A DNA stretch of 64,000 nt from Erginobacter sp964587835. Lineage in GTDB: Bacteria; Auribacterota; Erginobacteria; Erginobacterales; Erginobacteraceae. Below the pieces are notes generated by a model. That model searched no databases. It was not told the DNA's origin and saw only the letters and a program-made list of their open reading frames with translations. A program made the position numbers and the translations under genes. The stretch spans positions 62,001 to 126,000 of the forward strand of contig CAZPMN010000001.1 of assembly GCA_964587835.1 (NCBI GenBank), written 5' to 3'. Of the stretch, positions 26,147 through 36,062 are shown piece by piece. The stretch's first letter is position 1. Each line of letters opens with the position of its first letter.

Positions 26147-28168
26147 ATGAAGAGCGGTAAGGCGAAATCGCCGGGCCGGGGAACGACCGCCTGGATCCTG
26201 GCCGGGATCCTGGCGCTCGGCCTGATTCTCCGGGTTATCTATCTGGTCGAACGGCACGGCGAGCCGGACTTCTCCTCCCCGGCGATCGACCAGAGCTACC
26301 ACGACTACTGGGCCCGGGGCCTGGTTACCGACTACTGGGTGGTGCCCAGCGGGGAGGAGGATCCCCAGGTCAATCACCACCCCTTCTATCGCCCCCCCGG
26401 TTATCCCTATTTCCTCTCCCTGATCTACCGGATCCGGATGGACTACCTCGCCCCCCGGATCGTCAATATGCTCATCGGGCTTCTCAGCGCCCTGCTGGCC
26501 TTCTTTCTCGGCCGCCGCTGGTGGGGGAGGGCGACCGGACTGGTCTTTGCCGCCCTGGTCTCCTTTTACTGGGCCTTCATCTACTTTGAGGGGGAGCTGG
26601 TGGGAGAGCCGATTACCGTCTTCCTCGGCCTGGGGATGATCCTGCTCCTCTCCCGCCTGGTGGAGCGGGCCACCTTTTTCCGATCCCTCCTCGGGGGGTT
26701 GGCTGTCGGTCTCTACGCCCTCTTCCGTCCCAATATTCTGCTCTTTCTCCCCTTTCTCGCTCTCTGGCTGTTCTGGGTACTGAAGAGGAGACGGCGGCCC
26801 CGCCTCTGGTGGAGGACCGCGCCGGGGCTGCTCTTGGGGACGGTGATAATGCTCGTTCCCTCCACGGTTCGCAACCTGGCGGTTTCCGGCGAGTTCGTCC
26901 CCCTGACCACCAACCTGGGGGTGAGCCTGGCGGTGGCCAACAACGAGGCCACCGACGGCACCATCCACATCATCCCCGGGATCGCGGATATGGGGACGCC
27001 CTTCGACTGGCCCCGGATCGTCCGCCGCCTGGAGCGAATCTCCGGGAGGGACCTGACCCACCGCCAGGCCTCCGCCTACCTGGTCGACCAGGCCCTCGAG
27101 TACATCCGGGCCAACCCCGGTGACTTTTTCCGCAACCTGGGGAAGAAGACCCTTTACTTCTGGGGGCCGCGGGAGATCGCCAACCTGAGGGAGATCCATT
27201 ACGCCCGGCTCAACTCACCGGTCTTGCGGGCGATCCCCCTCAACTTCCCCCTGGTGCTGGCGCTGGCCCTGATTGGTTTTCTCATTCTCCTGCGCGAGAA
27301 CCGGAAAGCCTCCGCCGGGGCGACGGCCCGGTCCCGTCGTTGGGAGGTCACCATCCTTTTGGTAACCTTCATCGGAAGTTACTTCCTCTCGATGGTTCCC
27401 TTCGCCGCCGCCGCCCGCTACCGGGTTCCGGTCATTCCCTTCCTGCTCTGCCTCGGGTCGCACGGGATAGTGGCGGTGGCTCGAAGATGGTTCCGTTGGG
27501 AGTGGAAGCCGGCGGCACTCTGGACGGGGGCCGCGGTGGGATTATTCGCCCTCTTTTCCGTCGATCTTACCGACTATCGGCCTAGTTTGGACCGCTGGCA
27601 CTACGACCTGGCCCTGGCTCATACCGACCGGGAAGAGTGGGGAGAAGCGGTTCGGGAATACGAAGAGGTGATACGCCTCCAGCCTCGGGCGATCCGAGCG
27701 TGGAATAACCTGGGCAACATTCACACCCTACGCGGGGACTACGAGCGGGCGGCGGAGTGCTACCGTCAGGTGATCCGGATCCGGCCGGATATCGTCCACC
27801 CTTACAACAACCTGGGCAGCGTCCTCTTCCGGATGGATCGGCTGGATGAGGCTTTGCAGTACTTCCAGGCGGCCCTGAAGATCCGTCCCGACCTGGCCGA
27901 GAGCCTCAACAACGTAGGAGCGATCCATTTCCGGAAGGGCCGCTACGAGGAGGCCGAGAAGAGCTACCGGGAGGCCCTAAAATACAAGCCGCTCAACCCC
28001 TCGGTCCACTTCAACCTTGGCAAGGCACTGGTCAAGCAGGGGAGGCTGGAGGAAGCCGCTGTCCATTATTCCGAAACCCTCCGGATCGATGCGAGTCACA
28101 GGGAAGCAAGAGAAAGCCTTAATCTTATCCTCCGCCGCCGAAACCGGCCGGGGGACGGGGAAGAATAA
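26147..28168 (+). CDS. GT39-family membrane glycosyltransferase with C-terminal TPRs (paralogue)
   Basis: Close paralogue of the gene at 6789, with matching motifs: IDQSYHDYWARGL in the first loop, FYRPPGYPYFLSLIY, YFEGELVGE, RPNILLFLPF, GTPFDWPRIVRRLE and FAAAARYRVPVIPFL. About ten membrane helices cover residues 1-470. Five TPR units follow from about residue 481 (for example AWNNLGNIHTLRGDYERAAE). Predicted polyprenyl-phosphate-sugar-dependent protein glycosyltransferase acting outside the cytoplasm. ATG 26147 was preferred over a TTG at 26111 because the hydrophobic N-terminal anchor follows it; neither has a good ribosome site. It lies alone between the two giant surface-protein genes, which makes their Thr-rich linkers plausible substrates (inference). 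Confidence 0.85.
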   Translation: MKSGKAKSPGRGTTAWILAGILALGLILRVIYLVERHGEPDFSSPAIDQSYHDYWARGLVTDYWVVPSGEEDPQVNHHPFYRPPGYPYFLSLIYRIRMDYLAPRIVNMLIGLLSALLAFFLGRRWWGRATGLVFAALVSFYWAFIYFEGELVGEPITVFLGLGMILLLSRLVERATFFRSLLGGLAVGLYALFRPNILLFLPFLALWLFWVLKRRRRPRLWWRTAPGLLLGTVIMLVPSTVRNLAVSGEFVPLTTNLGVSLAVANNEATDGTIHIIPGIADMGTPFDWPRIVRRLERISGRDLTHRQASAYLVDQALEYIRANPGDFFRNLGKKTLYFWGPREIANLREIHYARLNSPVLRAIPLNFPLVLALALIGFLILLRENRKASAGATARSRRWEVTILLVTFIGSYFLSMVPFAAAARYRVPVIPFLLCLGSHGIVAVARRWFRWEWKPAALWTGAAVGLFALFSVDLTDYRPSLDRWHYDLALAHTDREEWGEAVREYEEVIRLQPRAIRAWNNLGNIHTLRGDYERAAECYRQVIRIRPDIVHPYNNLGSVLFRMDRLDEALQYFQAALKIRPDLAESLNNVGAIHFRKGRYEEAEKSYREALKYKPLNPSVHFNLGKALVKQGRLEEAAVHYSETLRIDASHREARESLNLILRRRNRPGDGEE

Positions 28169-28361
28169 ATTTTTCAAATATTTCACGGTTTCGGGACTGG
28201 TCACGGTCCAAATATATTGCGTACGGGGAATATTCCGGGCCGACTTCGCTATATTTTGCGCTACAAACCATTGCAGTGAGGTTTTTTCCTCCGGGCCCCG
28301 AGGGAAGGCCGTAAATGTCAACTAATAAACTGGTGGGGAAAACTTTTATCTCTCCGTTCCA

Positions 28362-28392
28362 TTGACACCTGGTCAAGAGTGGTTCATATTAT
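28362..28392 (+). promoter_or_regulatory. Promoter for the MBL/lamin-tail protein gene
   Basis: TTGACA (28362-28367) with either CATATT at 17-bp spacing (28385) or TATTAT at 19-bp spacing (28387-28392). The leader is then about 110 nt long and contains a small CCGCC/GGCGG hairpin at 28433-28445. The rest of the 28169-28511 gap shows no gene. Confidence 0.6.
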
Positions 28393-28511
28393 AGTGAATT
28401 GCCTTACAAATAGGGTATTTCTCTATCCGCCACCGCCGACGGCGGCCTTGAACAACTAAAGATTTATTTACACGATTGATCGGCCGTACCGGGTCACCCC
28501 GGAGAGGACAG

Positions 28512-31500
28512 ATGATGAATCAATCAACATTTCCCCTCTCAGCTCTTCTGCCCAGTTCTCTCGCCCGTCTCTGTGGAACTTCTCTTATGCTTATCCTCCT
28601 GTCCGCATTTCTTACCGCCAGCCTCTTCTTGTCCGGATCTATCTTTGCCCAGGGGCCGATGGAGATCTGGTTTGTCTCCCAGTACGGCTCCGCCGGAACC
28701 GCCACCTTGATCAAGGGCCCGGACGGGACGGTGGTCCTCTACGACGAGAGCGGGGGAACGGATGGCGGCAACGCGGTCTACAATATCTGTGCCGCCGAGG
28801 GGATTTCCTACATCGACTACGCCATCGGAGGCCATTACGACTACGACCACATCGGCGGGCTCAGTCAGCTCTCAAGCCAGTTGGGGGGGGATTCGGCTTT
28901 CGGGACCTACTACGACCGGGGCGGGTCCACGAACTATGACGGCGCCGCCATCGCCTCCTCCTACTACGACATAGTCAACGGCAACCCGAAGCGGGAGACG
29001 GTGGTCCTGGACGGGTCGAGCGACATAGTTCTCGGGACCTATAACGGCCAGACGGCGCTGCTCCAGTTTATGTCGGTGGGATCTGCGGATAATGGCGGAT
29101 CGGGAGACCCCGCCCTCTACATCCGGGGTCGTTCCACCGTGACCAGCGGGATCTCGGAGAACAACAAGTCGATCTCGGCCCTGGTCTCCTTCCCCGCAGC
29201 TTCCGGGGCGGCCGGTTTCGACCTCTACCTCGGTTCCGACCTCGAGGGGACAGGGGAGCTGGCGGTGGATGATGTAGTCTCGGATCTGCGCGGCTCTCGG
29301 GACGGGGCCGGGGTGGACGTTCTCCTGGTCGATCACCACGGCTCCTACACCAATGGGATCAGTTCCCCGACCTTCTTCGGAAATATGAACCCCGAGCTGG
29401 CCTTGATCTCGGTCTGGAACAACGGCTTCGAGCATCCGCGGATCGAGGTGGTGGAGAACCTCCAGCAGGTGGTGGATCCTCTCGACCAGCGGATCATCCG
29501 TCTGATGCCGGGGGATACCAACCCGACCGAGGGCGAGTGGGCCCCGGAGACGATGGACTACTGCCACACCACCGGCAGCGATTCGATCAACGGGACGGTC
29601 AAGATCACCGTCTCCACCGATGGTCTCTTTTACACGGTGACCGGGTACGGGATTACTGAGTCCGGTCTGATCAACCACCCGGTGGACGAGGGAGTGATCA
29701 CCCCCACCCCAACGGTGAGAGTGGTGACCCCGACCCCGGCGCCGTCGCCTTCCCCGACGGCGGTACCCAGCCTGGACGTGGTCATTAACGAGATCGCCTG
29801 GATGGGGACGACTTACAGCACGGACGCCGAGTGGATCGAGTTTTACAACCCCAACCCCTCGAGCGCGATCGACATCAGTACCTGGTCGATCTACGGCGCG
29901 CATTCCGGCAATTTGATTAACTTCGCCGACGCCGATGGCTGGACGACGACCACCATCCCGGCTGGCGGCTATCTGGTCTACGGGAATTCGAATTTCATCT
30001 TTGCCTCGGGGGCGGAGGTGGCAATCTGGGACGCGACGATCCAGTTGCTCAACACCTCACCCGGCGAAGTTCGGCTCTACAACGCGGCGGACGCCGGGGG
30101 CACGCTGGTGGACGTGGCCAACCAGCCGACCGGGGACTGGTTCGCCGGGGAAGTCGGTGTGGGCACGATGGAAAGGATTCACCCGGAGGTTTATGGAACG
30201 ACTGATTCAAACTGGGCAACCTGGGACGGGGTGGCCTTCGCCACCGACTCGGGGAGCAATGACATCCTCGGATCGCCGGGAGCGATCAACAGCGCCTATG
30301 CGGAAGCCACCCCGACCCCGAGAGTGATTACCCCGACTCCGCCTCCGACGCGGACTCCTCCCCCGACTCCTCCGCCGACCGCTTCGCCTACCCCGAGCGC
30401 GATTCCGACCTCAACCCCGACTCCGACGGCGGTGCCGACGGCAACCCCGGTGCCGACCGCGGTACCCAGCGGTGACGTGGTCATAAACGAGATCGCCTGG
30501 ATGGGGACAACCTACAGCACTTCCGAGGAGTGGATCGAGCTCTACAACACGACCGGCAGTCCGATCGATATCAGCGGCTGGTCGATCTACGGAGCCGACA
30601 CCGGCCAGGTCATTAACTTCGCCGCCGCCGACGGCTGGGCGGAAACCACGATCGCGGCCGGTGGTTATCTGCTCTATTGCAACAGCAGCACCGTCTTTGC
30701 TTCCGGTGCCAGCGAGGATATCTGGGACGCCACGATCGGGATGGATAATACCAACCCCGGGCAGGTCCGTCTCTACGATGGGGCGAACGGCTCCGGGAAC
30801 CTGATCGACGTCGCCAACCAGCTCTCCGGCGACTGGTTCGCCGGCGAGGCCGGGGTGGGGACGATGGAGAGAATCGACCCGTATTTCTACGGGACGGTCT
30901 CGACCAACTGGATGACCTGGGACGGGGTGGCCTTCGCCACCGACTCCGGGGGCAACGACATCCTCGGTTCCCCGGGCGCAATTAATAGTGCCTTTGTGGG
31001 CAACACTCCGACCCCGACGCCGAGGGTGATTACCCCGACGCCGACTCTTACGCCGGCCTCCTGCGACGCAATTACCGACGGTGATATGGAGTACGCCGAT
31101 ATCACCTACTGGCCGCATACCGATGTCACCGACGTTAACTCCAGCGCCAAGGCGACTGATCGGAAGCAGGGCGGATCGCAGTCGCTGAAGGGGACCGGAG
31201 CCGCTGGCCGGAATATCTCCGTCAGCTGGTTCAACGCCCAGACGGTGGGAGAGATTGCCGCGTCCGACCCGGTCACCCTCAGTCTCTGGTACGGATACCA
31301 GGTCCACAATTATAACACCGTCAAGTCCGCCACGATTTACTTCGACGTCAAGGCCGCCTCGGCCGGGACCTGGACCACCGCCTGGAGCCACGATCTTTTC
31401 TATGAGATCAGCGCCGACTTTGCCTCGTCCTCGATTTCCAGTCTGGATATCAGCGACTCCTTTACCACCGACGACACCTATCAGGTCCGCCTGCGTTTCG

Positions 31501-34500
31501 TGGGGCAGAATGACAATGACCCCAGTACCTACATCAATATCTGGTGGGATGACGTGATCCTGGAAGTTCCTTGCCCGGTGGTGGCGACCCCGACCCCGAC
31601 GCCGCGGGTAATAACCCCAACCCCGACGCCGAAGATAGTCACTCCGACGCCGTCCGCTCCTCCCACCTCCACGCCAACGGTTCCGCCGACGCTGACGCCG
31701 ACACCGACCGCGGTACCAACTGTCCCCCCGCCGGCGACGGCTACTCCCACTCCGAGCCCGGTTCCCACGGCTTCGCCGGTTTCGACAGCTTCGCCGGTCC
31801 CGACGGCCTCACCGACGCCGGAGATCTGCACCCGGATCAGCGAGGGGTTCGATGATTTTGTCGATCCGGCCTGGACGGTTCCGGCCGGTTGGACTTTCTC
31901 CGGGATTGCCGGCGGCGATGTCTATACCACCACCGGGAATTTCGGTTATCTCTCCCCCTCGCTCAAGCTCGATAATACGGGTGACGCGGCCACCACCGCC
32001 GCCTTTGCTGATGCGGCCTGGCTCCAGTTCTGGCTGAAAGGTCAGGGCACCGACGACACCAGCAGCCTTCTGGTCGAGGAATACTGGTCGGGTTCATGGA
32101 ATGAAATTACCACTATCGTTCCCCTGCCGACGTCGGGAACGTATTTTACCGGCTTGGCGCTGAACCCCGCGACCAGCCAGGTGAAGTTCAGCTACACCAA
32201 GGTAGCGGGGAACATTGGTCTGGACGATGTCCTGGTGGCCTGCCTGGTCACGCCCACCCCCTGGGTGGCGACCCCGACCCCGACTCCGAAGGTGATCACC
32301 CCGACCCCAACCCCGAGCGCGCCGCCGACAACGACGCCGACGGCCAGCCCGGTGCCGACCATCAGCCCGGTTCCCACGGCTTCGCCGGCGCCCAGTCTGA
32401 CCCCCAATCTCCTGATCGACCAGGTCTATCGCTCCCCGGGCGATGATTATGACTATGTGGTCCTCTTCAATCCCCTAGAGTGGGCGATCAACCTCGGCGA
32501 TGAGGGCTACACCCTCAATATGCAGACGGATATCGACTACGGGGAGAGCTACGCCTTCAGTAGTTGCGACGAGATCCCGGCGGGAGGATATTTTATGGTG
32601 GCCTCGCAGGGCCGGGTGGACAGCGTTTGGGCCGATGCCGTCGCCCCTGTCCGGGTGGTCAAAGGCAGTACCGCCGGCAATTCCTGGGTCCAACTACTGA
32701 AAGATTCCGCTCAGGTGGACGCCCTGGGCTGGGCTACCAACCCGGATTACTTTGAGACAACCGGGGCTTCCGGGACGATCACCGGCTCCCTGGCCTTCTT
32801 CCGTAGTGCCTACGGGATTGCCCATATCGATACCAACGATAACTCCGCCGATTTCACGCGTTCCACCTATGTCCCGGTCAGCTCCGGCAATGTCACCAAC
32901 TGGTTCACCCACACCCTCTGGCCGGTCGAAGATCTGGAACCCCAGGAGTGGAGCCGGGTTTACGCCGGAGGGAGTGATTATTATTACCAGGCCATCAATG
33001 AAAGTCATCCCCCCACCGACTACGATCATTACCTTTACAGCAACCCTTCGAGCGCTACCGAAAGTGCCTGGTTCCGCCTGGCCGACTTCCCCTGGAACAC
33101 GGTTGAGGGCGATCCCTGCCGCCGGGTCAACCTACAGATCCGGGCCTTCGGGTACCAGACCGGCCTGACCCGGTCTTCGGTCATCCTGCGGAGTGGGGGG
33201 GTTGAGTCCAGTAGGGAATACAGGTTCTCCGAACAGACCGGGCTGGTGGACTGGATTACCGGTTGGGACAAGGATCCGGCCACCGGTGGCTTTTGGACCC
33301 AGACCGGTCTTTCAGGGTTGGAGATCGGGATTGAGAACGACGATGATGTAAGCAAGATCCTGACCCAGTTCTACGCCCTGGTCTGGTACACCGGCGACCC
33401 GCCCCCGCCTTCCCCCACCCCCACGGCCTCGTATCCCCCGACTCCGAGTCCGACGCCGAGCCTGATACCGACGGCGACGCCGCCGCCGACCGCGATCCCG
33501 ACCCCGAGTATGTCGCCGACCGCCACCCCGCCGCCGACGGTGACTCCGCCCCCGACTCCGCCCCCAACGGCGACTCCAGTGCCGACGGCGTCGCCGACAC
33601 CGGAGATCTGCACCCGGATCGACGAGGGGTTTGACGATTTCGATATCGGGACTCGCCCGGCCGGTTGGACCTTCACCGGTTGCGACGCGAACTGGGACGT
33701 TTACACTTCGTCGGGGAACTTCGGCCATCTCCCCCCCTCGATCAAGCTCGATGCCACGGGAGATTCGGTTGCCTCAGCTTCATTCTCCAACGGGGACTGG
33801 CTCCAGTTCTGGGTCAAGGGACAGAACGCCCATATCTCCAGCGAACTGTTGGTCGAGGAGTACTGGTCGGATTCCTGGAACGAGGTCACCACGATTGCCC
33901 CGATTCCGAACTCGGGGACCATGTTCACCGGCTTGACCCTGGACCCCTTCGCCAGCCGGGTCAGGTTCAGCTATACCAAGGTCTCCGGCAACCTGGCCCT
34001 GGACGACGTTTTGGTCAGCTGCCGCCCCTCCGATGGATTCCAGTCCGTGGTCTTCAACGAGTTCGCCTGGTTCGGGACGGCGGCCAGCGCCGACGATGAG
34101 TGGATGGAGCTGCGCAGCAACAGCAGTTCGGCGATCAATCTCCAGAACTGGCGAATTGCCGCCGCCGACGGCAACCCGGACTTCACCATCCTCTCCGACG
34201 TATCGATCCCGGCCTATGGTTTCTTCCTGATCGAAAGAGGGACGGACGGATGCATCATCGATAAGACGGCCGACTTTATTTATCCGGTGGAAAATGAAAT
34301 GGACGATTCGGGTGACTGGATGCAGCTCTTCGATTTCGACGGTGCCCTGGTGGATGAAGTGATCGAGGGAAGTTGGTTTGCGGGGACGGGCGAACCTTAC
34401 TACTTCACAATGGAGCGGATCGATCCCGAAATTACCGGAAACGTGGATTGGAACTGGTACGACAACAACGGCGTGGATATCACGGGCACCGACGCCGATG

Positions 34501-35738
34501 GGAACGAGATCAACGGCACCCCGGGCGAGGAGAACAGCGAATATGACCCGACCTACGTGGAACTGGTTGATTTCTCCGCTACCGGCTATGACGGCCTGAT
34601 CGCGGTGGAGTGGGAGACCGGGGCGGAGACCGACAACTTCGGGTTTATTGTCCACCGGTCGGAGAGTGAACGGGACGAATTCCAACAGGTGAGTGTGTTT
34701 ATCGATGCCTCGGGCAACCCGACCGGGGGACGTTACCTCTTCCCCGACGAGTCGGTCGAGAACGGGATAAGGTACTACTACAAGCTGGAGGACATATCCA
34801 CCGATCTTGAGAGCACGCTTCACGGTCCGGTCTCGGCCACCGCTCTCTCTACAGGTGGGGAACTGTCCTATGACCCTGCCGATTACACCGCGGTGGGAGA
34901 GAAATACATCACTCCGACGCCCGTTCCCTTGCCGACGGCCAGGCCCACGGCCTATTCCCCATTCCCCATTCCCCATTTCCCCACTCCCATCCCACTGCCC
35001 ATCGTCGACCGCGGCGACTACGATGGCGACGGGACCAGCGACATCGCGGTCTTCCGCTCCGCCGGCGGGCTCTGGCTGGTGAGGGGGATGACCCGCATCT
35101 ACTTCGGCGCCGCCGGCGACATTCCGGCTGCGGGGAACTATGCCCCGGACGCCAGGAGCGAGATTGCGATTTACCGCCCATCCACCGGCCTCTGGGCAAT
35201 CCGGAACCTGAGCCGGTTTTACTTCGGTGCGGGAGAAGACATTCCGGTTCCGGCCGATTACAGCGGGGACAGCCTGGCGGACGCCGCGGTCTACCGGCCG
35301 GCGTCCGGGTTATGGGCGGTGCGAAACTGGAGCCGGGCGCATTTCGGACGTCCGGGAGACATCCCGGTTCCCGGGGATTACGACGGCGACGGGAAGGCCG
35401 AGTTTACGGTTTACCGGCCGGAATCCGGTCTCTGGGCGGTGCCGGGAATTACCCGGCTGTATTTCGGAGCAGCCGGGGACATTCCGGTTCCGGGGGACTA
35501 CAGCGGCGACGGCACCACCGAGGTGGGAATCTTCCGCCCGAACAGTGGCCTCTGGGTAATCCGAAACCTGAGCCGGTTCTATTTTGGGCGTCCCGGAGAT
35601 CTCCCGGTCCCGATGGGCGGTATGGGGGCCTGGAAGCAGGTCCCGGCCGTCTACCGACCCGGCTCCGGCTTCTGGGCGATCCGGGGCGTGACCCGGGCCT
35701 ACTTCGGAGACCGGAAGGATCTCCCGGTGACGAGATAG
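28512..35738 (+). CDS. Giant 2408-residue secreted protein: metallo-beta-lactamase-like domain plus lamin-tail domains
   Basis: Signal peptide at residues 1-47. Residues about 50-390 form a ComEC-like metallo-beta-lactamase (MBL) domain with HYDYDH (108-113) and VDHHGSYTNG (273-282). The usual HxHxDH is changed, Asp replacing the second His, so metal binding is uncertain. Lamin-tail (LTD) domains start near residues 422, 655 and 1843 (VVINEIAWMGT), with a divergent one near 1299. Between them are a CBM-like domain (850-1020), two copies of a C-T-R-I-x-E-G-F-D-D-F domain (about 1105 and 1700) and six Pro/Thr linkers. An FnIII-like domain (2016-2115) and six 40-residue repeats (2169-2408) end the protein. 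GGAGAGG precedes ATG 28512 (Met at 28515 also possible). LTDs in bacteria often accompany surface nucleases and ComEC-type hydrolases. Extracellular nucleic-acid processing or a purely structural role are both possible. Confidence 0.88.
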   Translation: MMNQSTFPLSALLPSSLARLCGTSLMLILLSAFLTASLFLSGSIFAQGPMEIWFVSQYGSAGTATLIKGPDGTVVLYDESGGTDGGNAVYNICAAEGISYIDYAIGGHYDYDHIGGLSQLSSQLGGDSAFGTYYDRGGSTNYDGAAIASSYYDIVNGNPKRETVVLDGSSDIVLGTYNGQTALLQFMSVGSADNGGSGDPALYIRGRSTVTSGISENNKSISALVSFPAASGAAGFDLYLGSDLEGTGELAVDDVVSDLRGSRDGAGVDVLLVDHHGSYTNGISSPTFFGNMNPELALISVWNNGFEHPRIEVVENLQQVVDPLDQRIIRLMPGDTNPTEGEWAPETMDYCHTTGSDSINGTVKITVSTDGLFYTVTGYGITESGLINHPVDEGVITPTPTVRVVTPTPAPSPSPTAVPSLDVVINEIAWMGTTYSTDAEWIEFYNPNPSSAIDISTWSIYGAHSGNLINFADADGWTTTTIPAGGYLVYGNSNFIFASGAEVAIWDATIQLLNTSPGEVRLYNAADAGGTLVDVANQPTGDWFAGEVGVGTMERIHPEVYGTTDSNWATWDGVAFATDSGSNDILGSPGAINSAYAEATPTPRVITPTPPPTRTPPPTPPPTASPTPSAIPTSTPTPTAVPTATPVPTAVPSGDVVINEIAWMGTTYSTSEEWIELYNTTGSPIDISGWSIYGADTGQVINFAAADGWAETTIAAGGYLLYCNSSTVFASGASEDIWDATIGMDNTNPGQVRLYDGANGSGNLIDVANQLSGDWFAGEAGVGTMERIDPYFYGTVSTNWMTWDGVAFATDSGGNDILGSPGAINSAFVGNTPTPTPRVITPTPTLTPASCDAITDGDMEYADITYWPHTDVTDVNSSAKATDRKQGGSQSLKGTGAAGRNISVSWFNAQTVGEIAASDPVTLSLWYGYQVHNYNTVKSATIYFDVKAASAGTWTTAWSHDLFYEISADFASSSISSLDISDSFTTDDTYQVRLRFVGQNDNDPSTYINIWWDDVILEVPCPVVATPTPTPRVITPTPTPKIVTPTPSAPPTSTPTVPPTLTPTPTAVPTVPPPATATPTPSPVPTASPVSTASPVPTASPTPEICTRISEGFDDFVDPAWTVPAGWTFSGIAGGDVYTTTGNFGYLSPSLKLDNTGDAATTAAFADAAWLQFWLKGQGTDDTSSLLVEEYWSGSWNEITTIVPLPTSGTYFTGLALNPATSQVKFSYTKVAGNIGLDDVLVACLVTPTPWVATPTPTPKVITPTPTPSAPPTTTPTASPVPTISPVPTASPAPSLTPNLLIDQVYRSPGDDYDYVVLFNPLEWAINLGDEGYTLNMQTDIDYGESYAFSSCDEIPAGGYFMVASQGRVDSVWADAVAPVRVVKGSTAGNSWVQLLKDSAQVDALGWATNPDYFETTGASGTITGSLAFFRSAYGIAHIDTNDNSADFTRSTYVPVSSGNVTNWFTHTLWPVEDLEPQEWSRVYAGGSDYYYQAINESHPPTDYDHYLYSNPSSATESAWFRLADFPWNTVEGDPCRRVNLQIRAFGYQTGLTRSSVILRSGGVESSREYRFSEQTGLVDWITGWDKDPATGGFWTQTGLSGLEIGIENDDDVSKILTQFYALVWYTGDPPPPSPTPTASYPPTPSPTPSLIPTATPPPTAIPTPSMSPTATPPPTVTPPPTPPPTATPVPTASPTPEICTRIDEGFDDFDIGTRPAGWTFTGCDANWDVYTSSGNFGHLPPSIKLDATGDSVASASFSNGDWLQFWVKGQNAHISSELLVEEYWSDSWNEVTTIAPIPNSGTMFTGLTLDPFASRVRFSYTKVSGNLALDDVLVSCRPSDGFQSVVFNEFAWFGTAASADDEWMELRSNSSSAINLQNWRIAAADGNPDFTILSDVSIPAYGFFLIERGTDGCIIDKTADFIYPVENEMDDSGDWMQLFDFDGALVDEVIEGSWFAGTGEPYYFTMERIDPEITGNVDWNWYDNNGVDITGTDADGNEINGTPGEENSEYDPTYVELVDFSATGYDGLIAVEWETGAETDNFGFIVHRSESERDEFQQVSVFIDASGNPTGGRYLFPDESVENGIRYYYKLEDISTDLESTLHGPVSATALSTGGELSYDPADYTAVGEKYITPTPVPLPTARPTAYSPFPIPHFPTPIPLPIVDRGDYDGDGTSDIAVFRSAGGLWLVRGMTRIYFGAAGDIPAAGNYAPDARSEIAIYRPSTGLWAIRNLSRFYFGAGEDIPVPADYSGDSLADAAVYRPASGLWAVRNWSRAHFGRPGDIPVPGDYDGDGKAEFTVYRPESGLWAVPGITRLYFGAAGDIPVPGDYSGDGTTEVGIFRPNSGLWVIRNLSRFYFGRPGDLPVPMGGMGAWKQVPAVYRPGSGFWAIRGVTRAYFGDRKDLPVTR
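34951..35004 (+). repeat. In-frame heptamer tract before C-terminal module (copy C)
   Basis: Three exact ATTCCCC units (34954-34974), then slightly irregular ATTTCCCC, ACTCCC, ATCCC and ACTGCCC units. The tract is translated as a Pro/Phe/Ile-rich stretch at the same architectural position as the tract at 24906. Confidence 0.75.
35016..35735 (+). repeat. Six-unit C-terminal repeat module (copy C)
   Basis: Six 40-residue units beginning DYDGDGTSDIAVFRSAGGLW and ending RKDLPVTR at the stop. The sixth unit has lost the Asp-rich loop, as has the sixth unit of copy B. Confidence 0.92.
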
Positions 35739-36062
35739 AGACAGTCTCGGGGTTGATAAAACCAGGGATTATTGGATCGTGATGGACCGTCCGCCTGCAC
35801 GTACGCCTTCTTCAGAACTAGAGAAGAATTATTGCGGCTACATCCTACCGGTCGAATTTTCTTTCCGGTTTGCCGATTTCGCAGCGGCGGTCAGTGAAAT
35901 TGGCTTGTTCGGATTAGGTTTTCCTTTTACCATTGATCTTCAATTGGACGCAGGATTCGGGTAAGGCCTGCTCCCGTCAGGAGAAGAGTGTAGAGGGCGG
36001 GATGACAATCGGCTGTTTCCGGCACGGCGCTTTCGTCACCGGATTAAATAAGGATTTGATTT
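35739..36062. other. Gene-free stretch before the CBM-like protein gene
   Basis: A 61-codon frame (35779-35964) without homology, Shine-Dalgarno or clear codon bias is all that is open here, and I do not call it. AAGGA at 36050-36054 is the ribosome site of the next gene. No promoter or terminator is convincing. Confidence 0.5.

Noticed and set aside
28230..28330. Sequence resembling part of a c-di-GMP-I riboswitch (AAACCATTGCA)
   Set aside because: The paired GCAAACC/GCAAAGCC core and the second hairpin are missing.
35779..35964. 61-codon frame between the LTD protein and the CBM-like protein
   Set aside because: No ribosome site, homology or coupling; likely chance.
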